Assembly (NCBI GenBank): GCA_024404505.1
Contig: JAKSPU010000005.1
Location: 1 to 47,922 of the forward strand
DNA: 47,922 nucleotides
Source: Clostridia bacterium
GTDB taxonomy: Bacteria > Bacillota > Clostridia > Oscillospirales > CAG-272
Direction of reading: 5' to 3'
Shown: positions 32,222 to 40,421 of the stretch, piece by piece
How positions within the stretch are numbered: position 1 is the first letter of the stretch
How the letters are laid out: each line of letters begins with the position of its first letter
Translations under genes and position numbers: made by a program
The notes under the pieces: generated by a model
The model's input: the letters and a program-made list of their open reading frames with translations, nothing else
What the model was told of the DNA's origin: nothing
Database searches by the model: none

Positions 32222-33298
32222 TCAGGCCTTCCAATTCCGCAGCGCGGCGATCAGGAGGTCACGGGCAGATTCGTAGTCGGCGTACCGGGCCACGGACGCG
32301 GCCGAGTGAGTGTAGCGCACGGGTACGGACAGGAGTGCCGTCTTCACACCGGCCATCGAACGCTGGATGAAGCCGCCGTCGGTCACGTCGCCGGTGCCCT
32401 GCTTGATCTGGTACCTGACGCCCTGATCCTCGGCGGTATGGCGGAGGAACGCGGTCAGGGACTGGTCGTAAAGTGCGGTGCTGTCGACCAGCGTGAGGAC
32501 GCAGCCGCCGCCGAGGGACGCCACGCGGGACGCGCCGGGGACGCCGGGCAGATCGTTGACGGCGCACGCCTCAACGAGCAGCGCCATATCGGGCTCTACG
32601 GTGAAGGCGGCGACGCCCGCGCCGGAGATCCCGATCTCCTCGTTGCAGGTGAAGCAGAAGTACACGTCGAACGGCAGGTCACAGGGGCTGTCGTGCAGAT
32701 CGCGAATGGCTTCGATCAGGGCGGCACAGCCGAGTCTGTCGTCAAGTGCCTTGCCTTTAAGAAAGGCACCGTCCTTGCCGAAGGTCATGAAATCGGAGTC
32801 GAAGACACCGCAGTCACCGACGGAGACGGCCTTGAAGCCCTCCTCCTTCGTGCGGGCGCCGATGTCAAAGTACATTTTCTTGGTGGGCGTAGCCTTGGCC
32901 CTGTCCTCGGCGGATTGCAGGTGGATCGCCTTGGTTGCGATCATCGCCGGGACCTCCGTACCCTTGTCGGTATGGATCATGACGTGACGGCCGCACAGGA
33001 CGCGCGGATCCATGCCGCCTATGGGAGAAAACTTTAAGTATCCCTCGTCGGTGACGTCCTTGACCATAAAGCCGACCTCGTCCATATGGGCCGCGATCAT
33101 CATCCGGGCAGGCTTCGAGGCGTTATAATCCAGCCCTCGTCCCTTGACACGGACGATCAGGTTGCCGACTCTGTCCTCGGTGATGCTGTCGGCTGCTTTG
33201 CCGATCTCCTCACGAATAACGGCGCGGACGTCGTCCTCCCAGCCGGAGGGACCGAACGCGAGGGACAGCCGCTTGATGAGTTCAATTCCCTTTGTCAT
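32222..33298 (-). CDS. M42 family aminopeptidase, copy 2
   Basis: A 358-residue M42 peptidase with AAHMDEVGF, KALDDRLGC, FTCNEEIGI and THSAASVARYAD. The fourth ligand region reads LLVEACAVND, where copies 1 and 3 have an Asp-Val (AYDVT and CMDVT). A Glu here is compatible with metal binding but hints at a different specificity. The start overlaps the stop of copy 3 by four bases (ATGA), indicating translational coupling. Confidence 0.92.
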   Translation of the reverse strand: MTKGIELIKRLSLAFGPSGWEDDVRAVIREEIGKAADSITEDRVGNLIVRVKGRGLDYNASKPARMMIAAHMDEVGFMVKDVTDEGYLKFSPIGGMDPRVLCGRHVMIHTDKGTEVPAMIATKAIHLQSAEDRAKATPTKKMYFDIGARTKEEGFKAVSVGDCGVFDSDFMTFGKDGAFLKGKALDDRLGCAALIEAIRDLHDSPCDLPFDVYFCFTCNEEIGISGAGVAAFTVEPDMALLVEACAVNDLPGVPGASRVASLGGGCVLTLVDSTALYDQSLTAFLRHTAEDQGVRYQIKQGTGDVTDGGFIQRSMAGVKTALLSVPVRYTHSAASVARYADYESARDLLIAALRNWKA

Positions 33299-34338
33299 TT
33301 TCCGAACACCTCCGCGATTTCTTTGGATCTGATGAACGCGCTGACACCGGCGGCGAGCGCCTTGGCGTCCTCAAGGGCAAGCACCTCGGCAGCCGAGTGC
33401 ATACTCTTGATGGGCAAGCTCCACAGGGTGGTGGGGATACCCTCGGCGCAGTTGTTCAGCACGTTGGTGTTGGTCCCCGTGCTGCCGGTGGCAGCCTCAG
33501 GGATAAACGGGATCTTGCCGTTCCGGCACAGATCCATGCTCATGCGGGTCAGTCTGCGGTTGCAGATGACGCCGGTCGTGATCGAGATGCCGCTGCCCAT
33601 GGGGGACAGAGTGAGGTCCGGCGTGTCGGGAATCGCCGCGTGGGTGACGTCCATGCAGAGCGCGTAGTCGGGCCGGACACCGAAGCCGCCGGTGCGTCCG
33701 CCGAGCATCCCGGTCTCCTCAAAGGTGGAGAACAGGAAATACACGTCCCCGGCCAGCTCGCTGCGCGGTACGGCGTCGATGCCCCAGACGGCGCAGGCGC
33801 CGCACGCCTTGTCGTCAAAGGCTTTGCCGTAGATACGGCCGTTCATGAGTTTTCCGTAGACGGGCTTGAAGCCGACGGGCGTGCCGAGCGGAGCCAGCTC
33901 CTGCAGCTCCTCCTTGGAGTACCCCGTGTCGATCAGCAGCTCGGTGATCTTTTTGAGCTTTTCGGTGTCATCGGGGGGCAGAAGGTAGGTCGGAGAGGTG
34001 GCTACGACGCCGTACAGCGTCTCTTTGCCGTAGATCACGACCTCGCCCGCAGGCAGGATGCGCGTATCCACGCCGCCGACGTTGACGACGCGGAGGAAGC
34101 CGCCGTCCTCGTATCCGCTGACCATCATGCCGATCTCGTCCAGATGGCAGTCGATCAGGATCTTGGGCGCGTTCTTACGGCTGCTCTTCTTGAGGAACAG
34201 GTGGTTGCCGACCGCGTCCACCTTCATCTCGTCGAAGGTCGGGCCGATCAGCGCCTCCAGTTCCCGGGTCGCGTGTCGTTCGTTTCCGCTGACGGTCATC
34301 ATGCCGCACAGCTTCACGATCAGTTCGTTGAGTGTCAT
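33295..34338 (-). CDS. M42 family aminopeptidase, copy 3
   Basis: A 347-residue M42 peptidase, first of the three in transcription order. Ligands: DCHLDEIGM, KAFDDKACGA, FSTFEETGM, CMDVTHAAI and KSMHSAAEVLALED. Its DDK-ACG segment differs from the DDR-GC of the other two copies, so it is the most divergent. The ATG at 34338 follows AAAAGAAAGGAATCC; an open frame extends upstream to 34551 but overlaps murD and lacks family similarity. Confidence 0.92.
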   Translation of the reverse strand: MTLNELIVKLCGMMTVSGNERHATRELEALIGPTFDEMKVDAVGNHLFLKKSSRKNAPKILIDCHLDEIGMMVSGYEDGGFLRVVNVGGVDTRILPAGEVVIYGKETLYGVVATSPTYLLPPDDTEKLKKITELLIDTGYSKEELQELAPLGTPVGFKPVYGKLMNGRIYGKAFDDKACGACAVWGIDAVPRSELAGDVYFLFSTFEETGMLGGRTGGFGVRPDYALCMDVTHAAIPDTPDLTLSPMGSGISITTGVICNRRLTRMSMDLCRNGKIPFIPEAATGSTGTNTNVLNNCAEGIPTTLWSLPIKSMHSAAEVLALEDAKALAAGVSAFIRSKEIAEVFGK

Positions 34339-34406
34339 ATTTGAGGATTCCTTTCTTTTGAAATCGGGATTGACTTGAAGATCTCCGGTATGCTTTAAAC
34401 TATAAG

Positions 34407-35927
34407 CTATAAGCTGTTTACGATGGTCCGGAAGCGCTCGCCGCGGGCCTCGAAGTTCTTGAAGGCGTCGAAGCTGGTGCAGGCCGGGGACAGCAGCACG
34501 GCGTCTCCGGGGACAGCCGAGCGGCAGGCGGAGGTCATGGCCTCGGTCCAATCCGGAATGACCGTGACAGGCAGCCTTTGCGCGTCATAGTCCCGGCACC
34601 GTTCAAGTGCGGACAGTATCTGGTCCCGTGCCTCGCCGGTCAGGATCACGGCCTTCGCCTGACGGCACAGCGCCGCGGCCAGCGGGTCGAACGGGACGTG
34701 TTTGTCCTGCCCTCCGCAGATCACGATGGGCTTCGGGGGAACGACGCCCTCTGTCTCCGCGCGCTGCGCGTTCAGGTCCTCCATAGCGGACAGTGCCGCA
34801 CAGGTGCGGGAGGGGCTGGAGTCGATCGAACTGTTGTAGAACCGGATGCCGTTCCATTCCCGGACCAGCTCAAGACGGTGCGGGACGCCGTTGAAACCGT
34901 CCGCGACACGCCCGGCGGCGCGGATCAGGGCTTCGGTATCCATCACCCCCATCGAAAGGGCGAGGGCGGTCATGAAGTTTTCCTTATTGTGAAGACCGGG
35001 CACGCGGATGCGCCGGGTATCCAGCAGCGGGACGGACTCCGCGTCTGTCGCGGGCTGATACACGATGAAGCCGTCACGAAGGAAAACGGCGCTGTCAGGA
35101 CAGCCGGTCTCCCGTCGTCCGGCGGGAACGACCTCCTCCCACGAGGTCCCGGATGAGGAAAACCACGTCACCGGAATGCTGCGCGGCAGGTCAAGGCCGG
35201 CACGTCGGGTATAGTCGTTGCCGGCGTTGAGGACAACGCTCCGGCAGGGCTCGTGGGTGTAGATATTGGTCTTGGCCGTCAGGTATTCGGCCATATCGAT
35301 GTGCCAATTCAGATGGTTGGGCGAGAGGTTGGTGACAGCCGCACGTTCGGGCGACTTTTTCATGGTCATCAGCTGGAAGCTCGACAGCTCCAGCACGGCG
35401 ACGTCGTCGGCTGTCATCTCATCGACCAGCGGAAGCAGCGGCGTGCCGATATTGCCGCCGAGGTACATCCGTCCCCTGCCCCGCTCCGCAAGGAACGCGG
35501 ACACAAGCAGAGAGGTCACGGTCGTGGTGGTGGTCTTGCCGTCCGAGCCGGTGACGCCGAGCAGCGCCGCGGGCGTCAGCTCGAGGAACAGCTCCATTTC
35601 GGAGGTCAACAATCCCCCGGCAGCGACGGCTGCCGCGATGGACGCCTGGTCGGGCCGGATGCCCGGAGAACGGAAGATCACGGCATCGGGTCCTTCCGCG
35701 GCCAGCCCTTCCATGTAGGCGTCTCCGCCGACGTAGGTCACACCGGGCGCTTCGAGGATACGCACCTCGTCCGGCGTCAGGCTGTCCCGTGTCCGTTTGT
35801 CACGGACGGTGACCGTCTGTGCGCCGTGCGACAGCAGCCACGGCACCAGCGGGCGGTTGGATACGCCGAAGCCCAGCACGACGCAACGTCCCTTCCGGAC
35901 CCTCGTCATGACGGGTGATTCATTCAT
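34407..35927 (-). CDS. murD: UDP-N-acetylmuramoylalanine--D-glutamate ligase
   Basis: MurD adds D-glutamate to UDP-MurNAc-L-Ala in the cytoplasm during peptidoglycan synthesis. The 506-residue protein has a Rossmann opening VVLGFGVSNRPLV, the ATP loop GVTGSDGKTTTTTV, NLSPNHLNWHIDMAEYLTAKTNI, and HRLELVREWNGIRFYNSSID. The last corresponds to the NDSKATN segment of E. coli MurD; here it is NSSIDSSPSRT, so the canonical Asp and Lys are replaced, apparently a lineage variant. Length is longer than the usual 440-460. It leads the seven-gene operon and is not accompanied by other mur genes. Confidence 0.9.
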   Translation of the reverse strand: MNESPVMTRVRKGRCVVLGFGVSNRPLVPWLLSHGAQTVTVRDKRTRDSLTPDEVRILEAPGVTYVGGDAYMEGLAAEGPDAVIFRSPGIRPDQASIAAAVAAGGLLTSEMELFLELTPAALLGVTGSDGKTTTTTVTSLLVSAFLAERGRGRMYLGGNIGTPLLPLVDEMTADDVAVLELSSFQLMTMKKSPERAAVTNLSPNHLNWHIDMAEYLTAKTNIYTHEPCRSVVLNAGNDYTRRAGLDLPRSIPVTWFSSSGTSWEEVVPAGRRETGCPDSAVFLRDGFIVYQPATDAESVPLLDTRRIRVPGLHNKENFMTALALSMGVMDTEALIRAAGRVADGFNGVPHRLELVREWNGIRFYNSSIDSSPSRTCAALSAMEDLNAQRAETEGVVPPKPIVICGGQDKHVPFDPLAAALCRQAKAVILTGEARDQILSALERCRDYDAQRLPVTVIPDWTEAMTSACRSAVPGDAVLLSPACTSFDAFKNFEARGERFRTIVNSL

Positions 35928-35969
35928 TCCCGATCCCCCCTTGCGGCATACTTTCCCTTATACTCTACT

Positions 35970-35998
35970 ATTATAGTATGTTTTATGCGTATGTGCAA
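35970..35998 (-). promoter_or_regulatory. Promoter of the murD-M42 operon
   Basis: Minus-strand -35 TTGCAC (35993-35998), -10 TATAAT (35970-35975), spacer 17 bp, about 40 bp before the murD start. Confidence 0.82.
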
Positions 35999-36090
35999 GT
36001 GATAAATGGTAAATTTTTTTGAAATGATGCGGTTTCTTTCGACAAAAAACCCTGCCGGGGCAGGGCAGCGCGGCATCGTCAGCCCGATAG

Positions 36091-36142
36091 CAGGGAGAAG
36101 GGAGCGGCGATGCCCTGCCGCCCTTGGGCGGCTCTTCTCCCT
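36091..36142. repeat. Dispersed hairpin repeat, interrupted copy
   Basis: The arm CAGGGAGAAGGGAGCGGC (36091-36108) is present, but the right arm is broken by an inserted GCCGCCC-TTGGGCGGC hairpin (about 36117-36132) before CTTCTCCCTG. This looks like an altered copy of the 18-bp stem at 25190, 27272 and 47873. No gene is supported in 35999-36185. Confidence 0.7.
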
Positions 36143-36185
36143 GCGCCCTCATCCTGCGGGACACGTAATAACCGCGGACGTATAC

Positions 36186-36397
36186 AAAAAAGGCGGGTGC
36201 CCATGACGGCACCCACCAATCTCGTTCAGCGTAAACCAAACCTCGGTCAATTATCCTTATTTAAAAGTTCTTGGAATCCTTAAGCCCTTCTTTCAAGAAG
36301 GGCTTAAGCGGGGCGTGGGGCAGAGCCCCACAAGCGCGTCCCCGGGTCCGGGGCAGAGCCCCGGCGCATCCTCGGGGTGCGGGGCAGAGCCCCGCAC
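36186..36397 (-). terminator. Composite 3' UTR element after the antiporter gene
   Basis: Minus-strand order from the stop: three hairpin 1 copies (36377-36397, about 36346-36363 and about 36315-36331, with different outer pairs), hairpin 2 (36279-36308 region), AAGAACTTTT, the conserved box complementary to ATCTCGTTCAGCGTAAA (36219-36235), and a terminator stem GGTGGGTGCC/GGCACCCACC-type (36192-36217) followed by six T. Confidence 0.83.
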
Positions 36398-36402
36398 ACT
36401 TA

Positions 36403-37710
36403 TTATTTCTGCTTCTTGGCCTTTGCCTCGAGTGCCGCCTTCTTTCTGGGCGGAACGGGCTTCTCCTTGATCTCGCCGGCCTTGTCCAGCGCGATCTTGG
36501 TGAACAGCGGGCCAACCAGCTCATAGATCAGCACGGCAAACAGCGATATGCTGCGGATGACCAGCCCGACCTCGGAGTGTCCGGCAGCGGTCATGGCGGT
36601 CAGGGCCGTCAGGGACATCCCGAGCGAGACGCCCGCCTGCGGCAGCAGCGTGATGCCGAGGTACTTCTGGATAGTCGGCTCGCACTTCATGAACTTGGAG
36701 GACACACCAGAGCCGACGATCTTGCCGATCGAACGGACCACGATGAAGGTCACGCCGATGAGGATGACCTTCCAGCCGGTGAAGACGTTCAGCTCAAGTC
36801 CTGCGCCGCTGATGACGAAGAACAGCACCATGAGCGGAGCCGTCCAGCGGTCGATGTACTCCATCAGCTCCTCGGAAAAATCGCAGAGGTTGCAGAAGAT
36901 CGTCCCGAGCATCATGCACACGAGCAGCGAGGAGAAACCGATCTCCACGGGACCGATCCTGAATTTCAGCATGGACAGCGCCACGCCGAGGAAGACCATG
37001 CACACGGATATGGACAGACGCTTGCTGCGGGAGTGGAAGAAGCGCTCCAGCAGGTGGAAAGCAAGACCGAGCAGCGCACCGAGCGCGAAGGAGGCGACGA
37101 CCTCGATGAGCGGGTTGACCAGCACGGAGAACAGGCTGATCTGGCCGTCCTCCAGCGCCTGCGCGATGCCGAAGGAGACGGAGAACAGGATCAGGCCCAC
37201 CACGTCGTCGAGCGCGACGACGGGCAGCAGCATTTTGGTCACGGGGCCTTCGGCTTTGTACTGCTTGACCACCATCAGCGTCGCGGCGGGTGCGGTCGCG
37301 GCGGCGATGGCACCGAGCGTCAGCACCGCGGACAGCGGGAGTGCGTCCGGAATAGCCAGATGCAGGAGGAACAGGGCAAGGTCCACAGCCAGCGTGGCAA
37401 CAACAGCCTGAAAGACAGCAACGACAACAGCCTGCCTGCCGGTCTGCTTTAGGTCGGACAGGCGGAATTCATTGCCCATGGAGATAGCAATGAAGCCGAG
37501 CGCGGCTTCACTGATCAGTGAGTAGCTGCTGACGTCGGCGGCGTCGACAAAGCCGAGGCCGTACACGCCGAACTGCCCGAGACAGTACGGGCCGATCAGC
37601 ACGCCGGCGACCAGATAAGCCGTGACAGCCGGCAGATTCCATATTTTCGTCAGGCGGGACATGAGCAGGCCTGCCAGCAGAGCGACAGACAAGGTAAGCA
37701 AAGTTTCCAT
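36403..37710 (-). CDS. CPA2/Kef-type cation:proton antiporter
   Basis: This 435-residue integral membrane protein has about 12 helices. The family region AYLVAGVLIGPYCLGQFG, the later LGAIAAATAPAATLMVVKQY and VVALDDVVGLILFSVSFGIA (with the conserved acidic pair in ALDDVVG) fit the Na+/H+ exchanger domain of the CPA2 group. A basic C-terminal tail (PPRKKAALEAKAKKQK) replaces the TrkA-N domain of true Kef proteins. The ATG at 37710 follows GGAGGCTTTTTCA; an upstream ATG at 37785 falls in the promoter. Expected role is Na+ or K+ and pH homeostasis. It is a single-gene unit. Confidence 0.9.
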   Translation of the reverse strand: METLLTLSVALLAGLLMSRLTKIWNLPAVTAYLVAGVLIGPYCLGQFGVYGLGFVDAADVSSYSLISEAALGFIAISMGNEFRLSDLKQTGRQAVVVAVFQAVVATLAVDLALFLLHLAIPDALPLSAVLTLGAIAAATAPAATLMVVKQYKAEGPVTKMLLPVVALDDVVGLILFSVSFGIAQALEDGQISLFSVLVNPLIEVVASFALGALLGLAFHLLERFFHSRSKRLSISVCMVFLGVALSMLKFRIGPVEIGFSSLLVCMMLGTIFCNLCDFSEELMEYIDRWTAPLMVLFFVISGAGLELNVFTGWKVILIGVTFIVVRSIGKIVGSGVSSKFMKCEPTIQKYLGITLLPQAGVSLGMSLTALTAMTAAGHSEVGLVIRSISLFAVLIYELVGPLFTKIALDKAGEIKEKPVPPRKKAALEAKAKKQK

Positions 37711-37756
37711 TGAAAAAGCCTCCGGAGTAAGCCGGGTTTCCGGCAAATACCTACCT

Positions 37757-37785
37757 ATTATAGCGCTTAAGGCCTGCAAAGTCAA
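37757..37785 (-). promoter_or_regulatory. Promoter of the antiporter gene
   Basis: Minus-strand -35 TTGACT (37780-37785), -10 TATAAT (37757-37762), spacer 17 bp, about 47 bp before the start codon. Confidence 0.82.
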
Positions 37786-37852
37786 GAGACAATCCGACCA
37801 AAAAAGAAGTATTTTCGTTTACACGGCTATTCATTTTTCGGGTTTTTCATAG

Positions 37853-37998
37853 AAAAGGCGGGCGCCCATGACGGCACCCACCCATCTCGTTCGGCGTAAA
37901 CCAAACCTTTCTTTTATGCATTGCCCATAAAGTTCTTGGGATCCTTAAGCCCTTCTTTCAAGAAGGGCTTAAGCGGGGTGTGGGGCAGAGCCCCACAC
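37853..37998 (-). terminator. Composite 3' UTR element after the amidase operon
   Basis: Minus-strand order from the stop: hairpin 1 (37978-37998), hairpin 2 (37944-37973), AAGAACTTT, a spacer, the conserved box complementary to ATCTCGTTCGGCGTAAA (37885-37901) and a terminator stem (about 37857-37881) followed by TTTT. The copy at 9094-9245 has the same single-hairpin-1 layout. Confidence 0.82.
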
Positions 37999-38011
37999 GT
38001 TCCTCGTCCCC

Positions 38012-38971
38012 TCACTGCTTCATCTTGGCGAAATAATCATCCAGACCGTCGGCGATGCCTTTAGCGGCGATCGGTTTGAACTCATCGGACGCCATTCGCT
38101 CGTCGTCCTCTCTGTTGGTCATGAAGCCCATCTCGAGGATCGTGGACGGCACGGAGCTCCAATTCGTTCCGGCCTTGGTATCCGTCTCCCACAGGCTGTA
38201 ACGGGCAAAGCCCGTCGCCTCGCAGTAGGCGGACAGGATACACTCGGACAAAAGCCGGCTCTCCTTGTAAACGGCGGCACAATCCGGGTAGGGATTGGCC
38301 GCGGTCTGGCAGACCGTCATGGCACCGTTCGTTTTTTCATCATTCCAGCCGTTGGCGTGGATGCGGATCAGCGCGGCAGCCTTGTGCCGGTTGGCGATCT
38401 GTGCCCGCTCGGCGTTGCTGACGTCGACATCGTTGGTCTCCCGGATCATGACCACACTGTACCCGCGGGCGATCAGCTCGTCCCGGAGCGCCAGAGCGAC
38501 CCGAAGATTCAACTCAAATTCATAGTCACCCGTGAACGTGCCCGTCGTCCCGTAGGATACCTTGGCCTGCGTCTGCTCCGCGCCCGGCCCCACAGGCTCC
38601 TTGTCGGAATTGCCGCGCGCCTGATGGCCCGCGTCGATAACGATGATACGGTCCCGGTTCGCACCACTGCCGACGTAGTATATATCGGTCCCGGCGTGAG
38701 CCTCGCCCGTGTATGGGACGCCGTTTCCGGGATCGGAGGCGGTGTCCGCTCCGCTTTCCGCGGTCGCAGGCTCGACGTCGGTCTCCGGCACGCTGCCCGT
38801 GATGTGGATGACCATGTTGCCCGTATCCTCGGCGGCCTCCGAGGTCTCATCCAGCCACGGCACGACGTCGGGCAGGTCGAGGCTGCAGGCGGTCAGACCG
38901 CCCGCGATCAGGAGGAGGCTCACGGCAACAGCCGTCAGCCTCCCTATGCGGGAAATTCGTTGATAACTCAT
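38012..38971 (-). CDS. N-acetylmuramoyl-L-alanine amidase, lipoprotein
   Basis: This 319-residue amidase_3 enzyme cleaves the bond between muramic acid and the stem peptide. It has a signal peptide with lipobox LTAC, a Thr/Glu/Asp-rich spacer (about 35-95), and the catalytic domain: IIVIDAGHQARG (first Zn His), YEFELNLRVAL (Zn Glu), ALIRIHANGWND (second Zn His) and TILEMGFMTNREDD (catalytic Glu). It is third in an operon behind two TIM-barrel-like lipoprotein genes, with a 34-bp gap. Export and lipid anchoring place it on the outer face of the membrane. Confidence 0.93.
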   Translation of the reverse strand: MSYQRISRIGRLTAVAVSLLLIAGGLTACSLDLPDVVPWLDETSEAAEDTGNMVIHITGSVPETDVEPATAESGADTASDPGNGVPYTGEAHAGTDIYYVGSGANRDRIIVIDAGHQARGNSDKEPVGPGAEQTQAKVSYGTTGTFTGDYEFELNLRVALALRDELIARGYSVVMIRETNDVDVSNAERAQIANRHKAAALIRIHANGWNDEKTNGAMTVCQTAANPYPDCAAVYKESRLLSECILSAYCEATGFARYSLWETDTKAGTNWSSVPSTILEMGFMTNREDDERMASDEFKPIAAKGIADGLDDYFAKMKQ

Positions 38972-39005
38972 AAAAACCTTTCTGTATCTAAAAATCGAAG
39001 GGAGA

Positions 39006-40403
39006 TCAATGGATCTTGAACTGCCGTTTGCAGGAGGTCACCGCGGTCTCCTCAAAGCCCTCCTCGACCAGCACCGGGCAGTCAAGCCCCGCCTTGTAGG
39101 CGGCGATATAACCGGTCAACCAGCGGTAGTAGTCGTCTCCGTGACCGCCCTCCATGGGCTCGATGTCACGGCTGTACTCCTGCGTGTACTCGTCGGTGAA
39201 GTTGTAGCCGCCCTTGCCGTCCGGGATACGCTGGGCTGTCCACTCATTCCACCAGCAGACGGTGACCACCTTGGGATGCTCCATAAAGGCGTAGAACCAC
39301 TGCGCGTAGAAGGTGATGCCGTGGCGGCGTCCCACCGCGTCGGACGCGCTGATATAACTGCGCTGGGACGCGACGCAGACACCGACCTGCTCCGGCTCGC
39401 CGTCAGGTCCTATCGACGTGACCTTGGAATCGGGGTTGAGGTAGCTCCAGCCGTAGGTGGAAGCGCCGTTCAGACCCCACATCCGGCGGACGGTGAACAG
39501 ATCCGGCAACGGGAAGTCCTGCGGGAAGATATGCGTCGTCAGGAGGAACGGCTTCCCGTCCCAATAAACGAAGCAATCCGCCCAATCGCTGAGGATATAG
39601 CGGTCAAAAAGCTCCTGATACAACGGGCCCGCACTTACCCCTGCCCAGAACACGACGTACGGCGTCCCGAGGCCCTCGGCACGCATAGCCATGATGGTCT
39701 CGCAGATCGCGTCCATCGGATATTGGATGTAGTTGAGCCAGTTCTGTCTGTTGCCGCTCAGGTAGCCGTCGCCCGCGTTGGTCAGGTCAACGATGATGAA
39801 GTCCACACCGGCGGCATACAGCTGATTCATGTGGTCGCGGATGACCTGCTTGTCGGAGGAGCGGTAGTAGCCCTGCGCAGGCTTCGACCAGTAGTGAAAT
39901 GCGTTGGCCGGTCCCCAGCCGGAGGTACCCGCAAGCGCTTCCTCTACGTTGTACCAATGGTCGACCTTGCCGTCGGCATGACCGAGGATGGCGTCAAACC
40001 ACACGGAATAGCATATGCCGACAAGATCCTTTTTGTCCGTGATGTCGAGACCAAGGTCGGTGCCGTCCACGGACGTCGCACGGACGGACACGATCTGCCC
40101 GTCGTCGTCATAGGTCGGCTCGTAGGCGATGTGTCCCTCGTTGAACACACCGGTATCCGGGTGCCAGAGCGGCGGCTCGGTCACGGGCTCGGTCTCGGGG
40201 ACCGTTTCCGGGGCATCCGTTTCGGTCTCCGGCTCGGTCGGCACGTCCGTGACGGGATCCGTAGGGGCCGCGGACGCTTCCGTGTCGCTCTCCGCAGGCA
40301 CGTCACCGCCGGCGCAGGCGGTCAGCGTCAGCGCGGCTATACCGAGGACGAGCAGCAGGAGCAGCACCCACCGCGTTTTTGAAATGAAACTGTCAGTTTT
40401 CAT
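39006..40403 (-). CDS. Lipoprotein with unfamiliar TIM-barrel glycosidase-like domain (short paralogue)
   Basis: This 465-residue lipoprotein has the lipobox LTAC followed by a Thr/Pro/Glu linker (PTDPVTDVPTEPETETDAPE) and a domain of about 340 residues. Hallmarks shared with the two other paralogues here are YRSSDKQVIRDHMNQLY, AGVDFIIVDLTNAGDGY, YVVFWAGVSAGPLYQELFD, CWWNEWTAQR and EYSRDIEPMEGGHGDDYY. The alternation of hydrophobic strands with AGVDF and WDGKPFLL blocks suggests a TIM barrel related to GH71/GH99-like enzymes, but I do not recognise a named family. It begins 18 bp after the long paralogue, with a weak binding site, so coupling is likely. Confidence 0.72.
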   Translation of the reverse strand: MKTDSFISKTRWVLLLLLVLGIAALTLTACAGGDVPAESDTEASAAPTDPVTDVPTEPETETDAPETVPETEPVTEPPLWHPDTGVFNEGHIAYEPTYDDDGQIVSVRATSVDGTDLGLDITDKKDLVGICYSVWFDAILGHADGKVDHWYNVEEALAGTSGWGPANAFHYWSKPAQGYYRSSDKQVIRDHMNQLYAAGVDFIIVDLTNAGDGYLSGNRQNWLNYIQYPMDAICETIMAMRAEGLGTPYVVFWAGVSAGPLYQELFDRYILSDWADCFVYWDGKPFLLTTHIFPQDFPLPDLFTVRRMWGLNGASTYGWSYLNPDSKVTSIGPDGEPEQVGVCVASQRSYISASDAVGRRHGITFYAQWFYAFMEHPKVVTVCWWNEWTAQRIPDGKGGYNFTDEYTQEYSRDIEPMEGGHGDDYYRWLTGYIAAYKAGLDCPVLVEEGFEETAVTSCKRQFKIH

Positions 40404-40421
40404 AATGATTTTTTATCAGGA

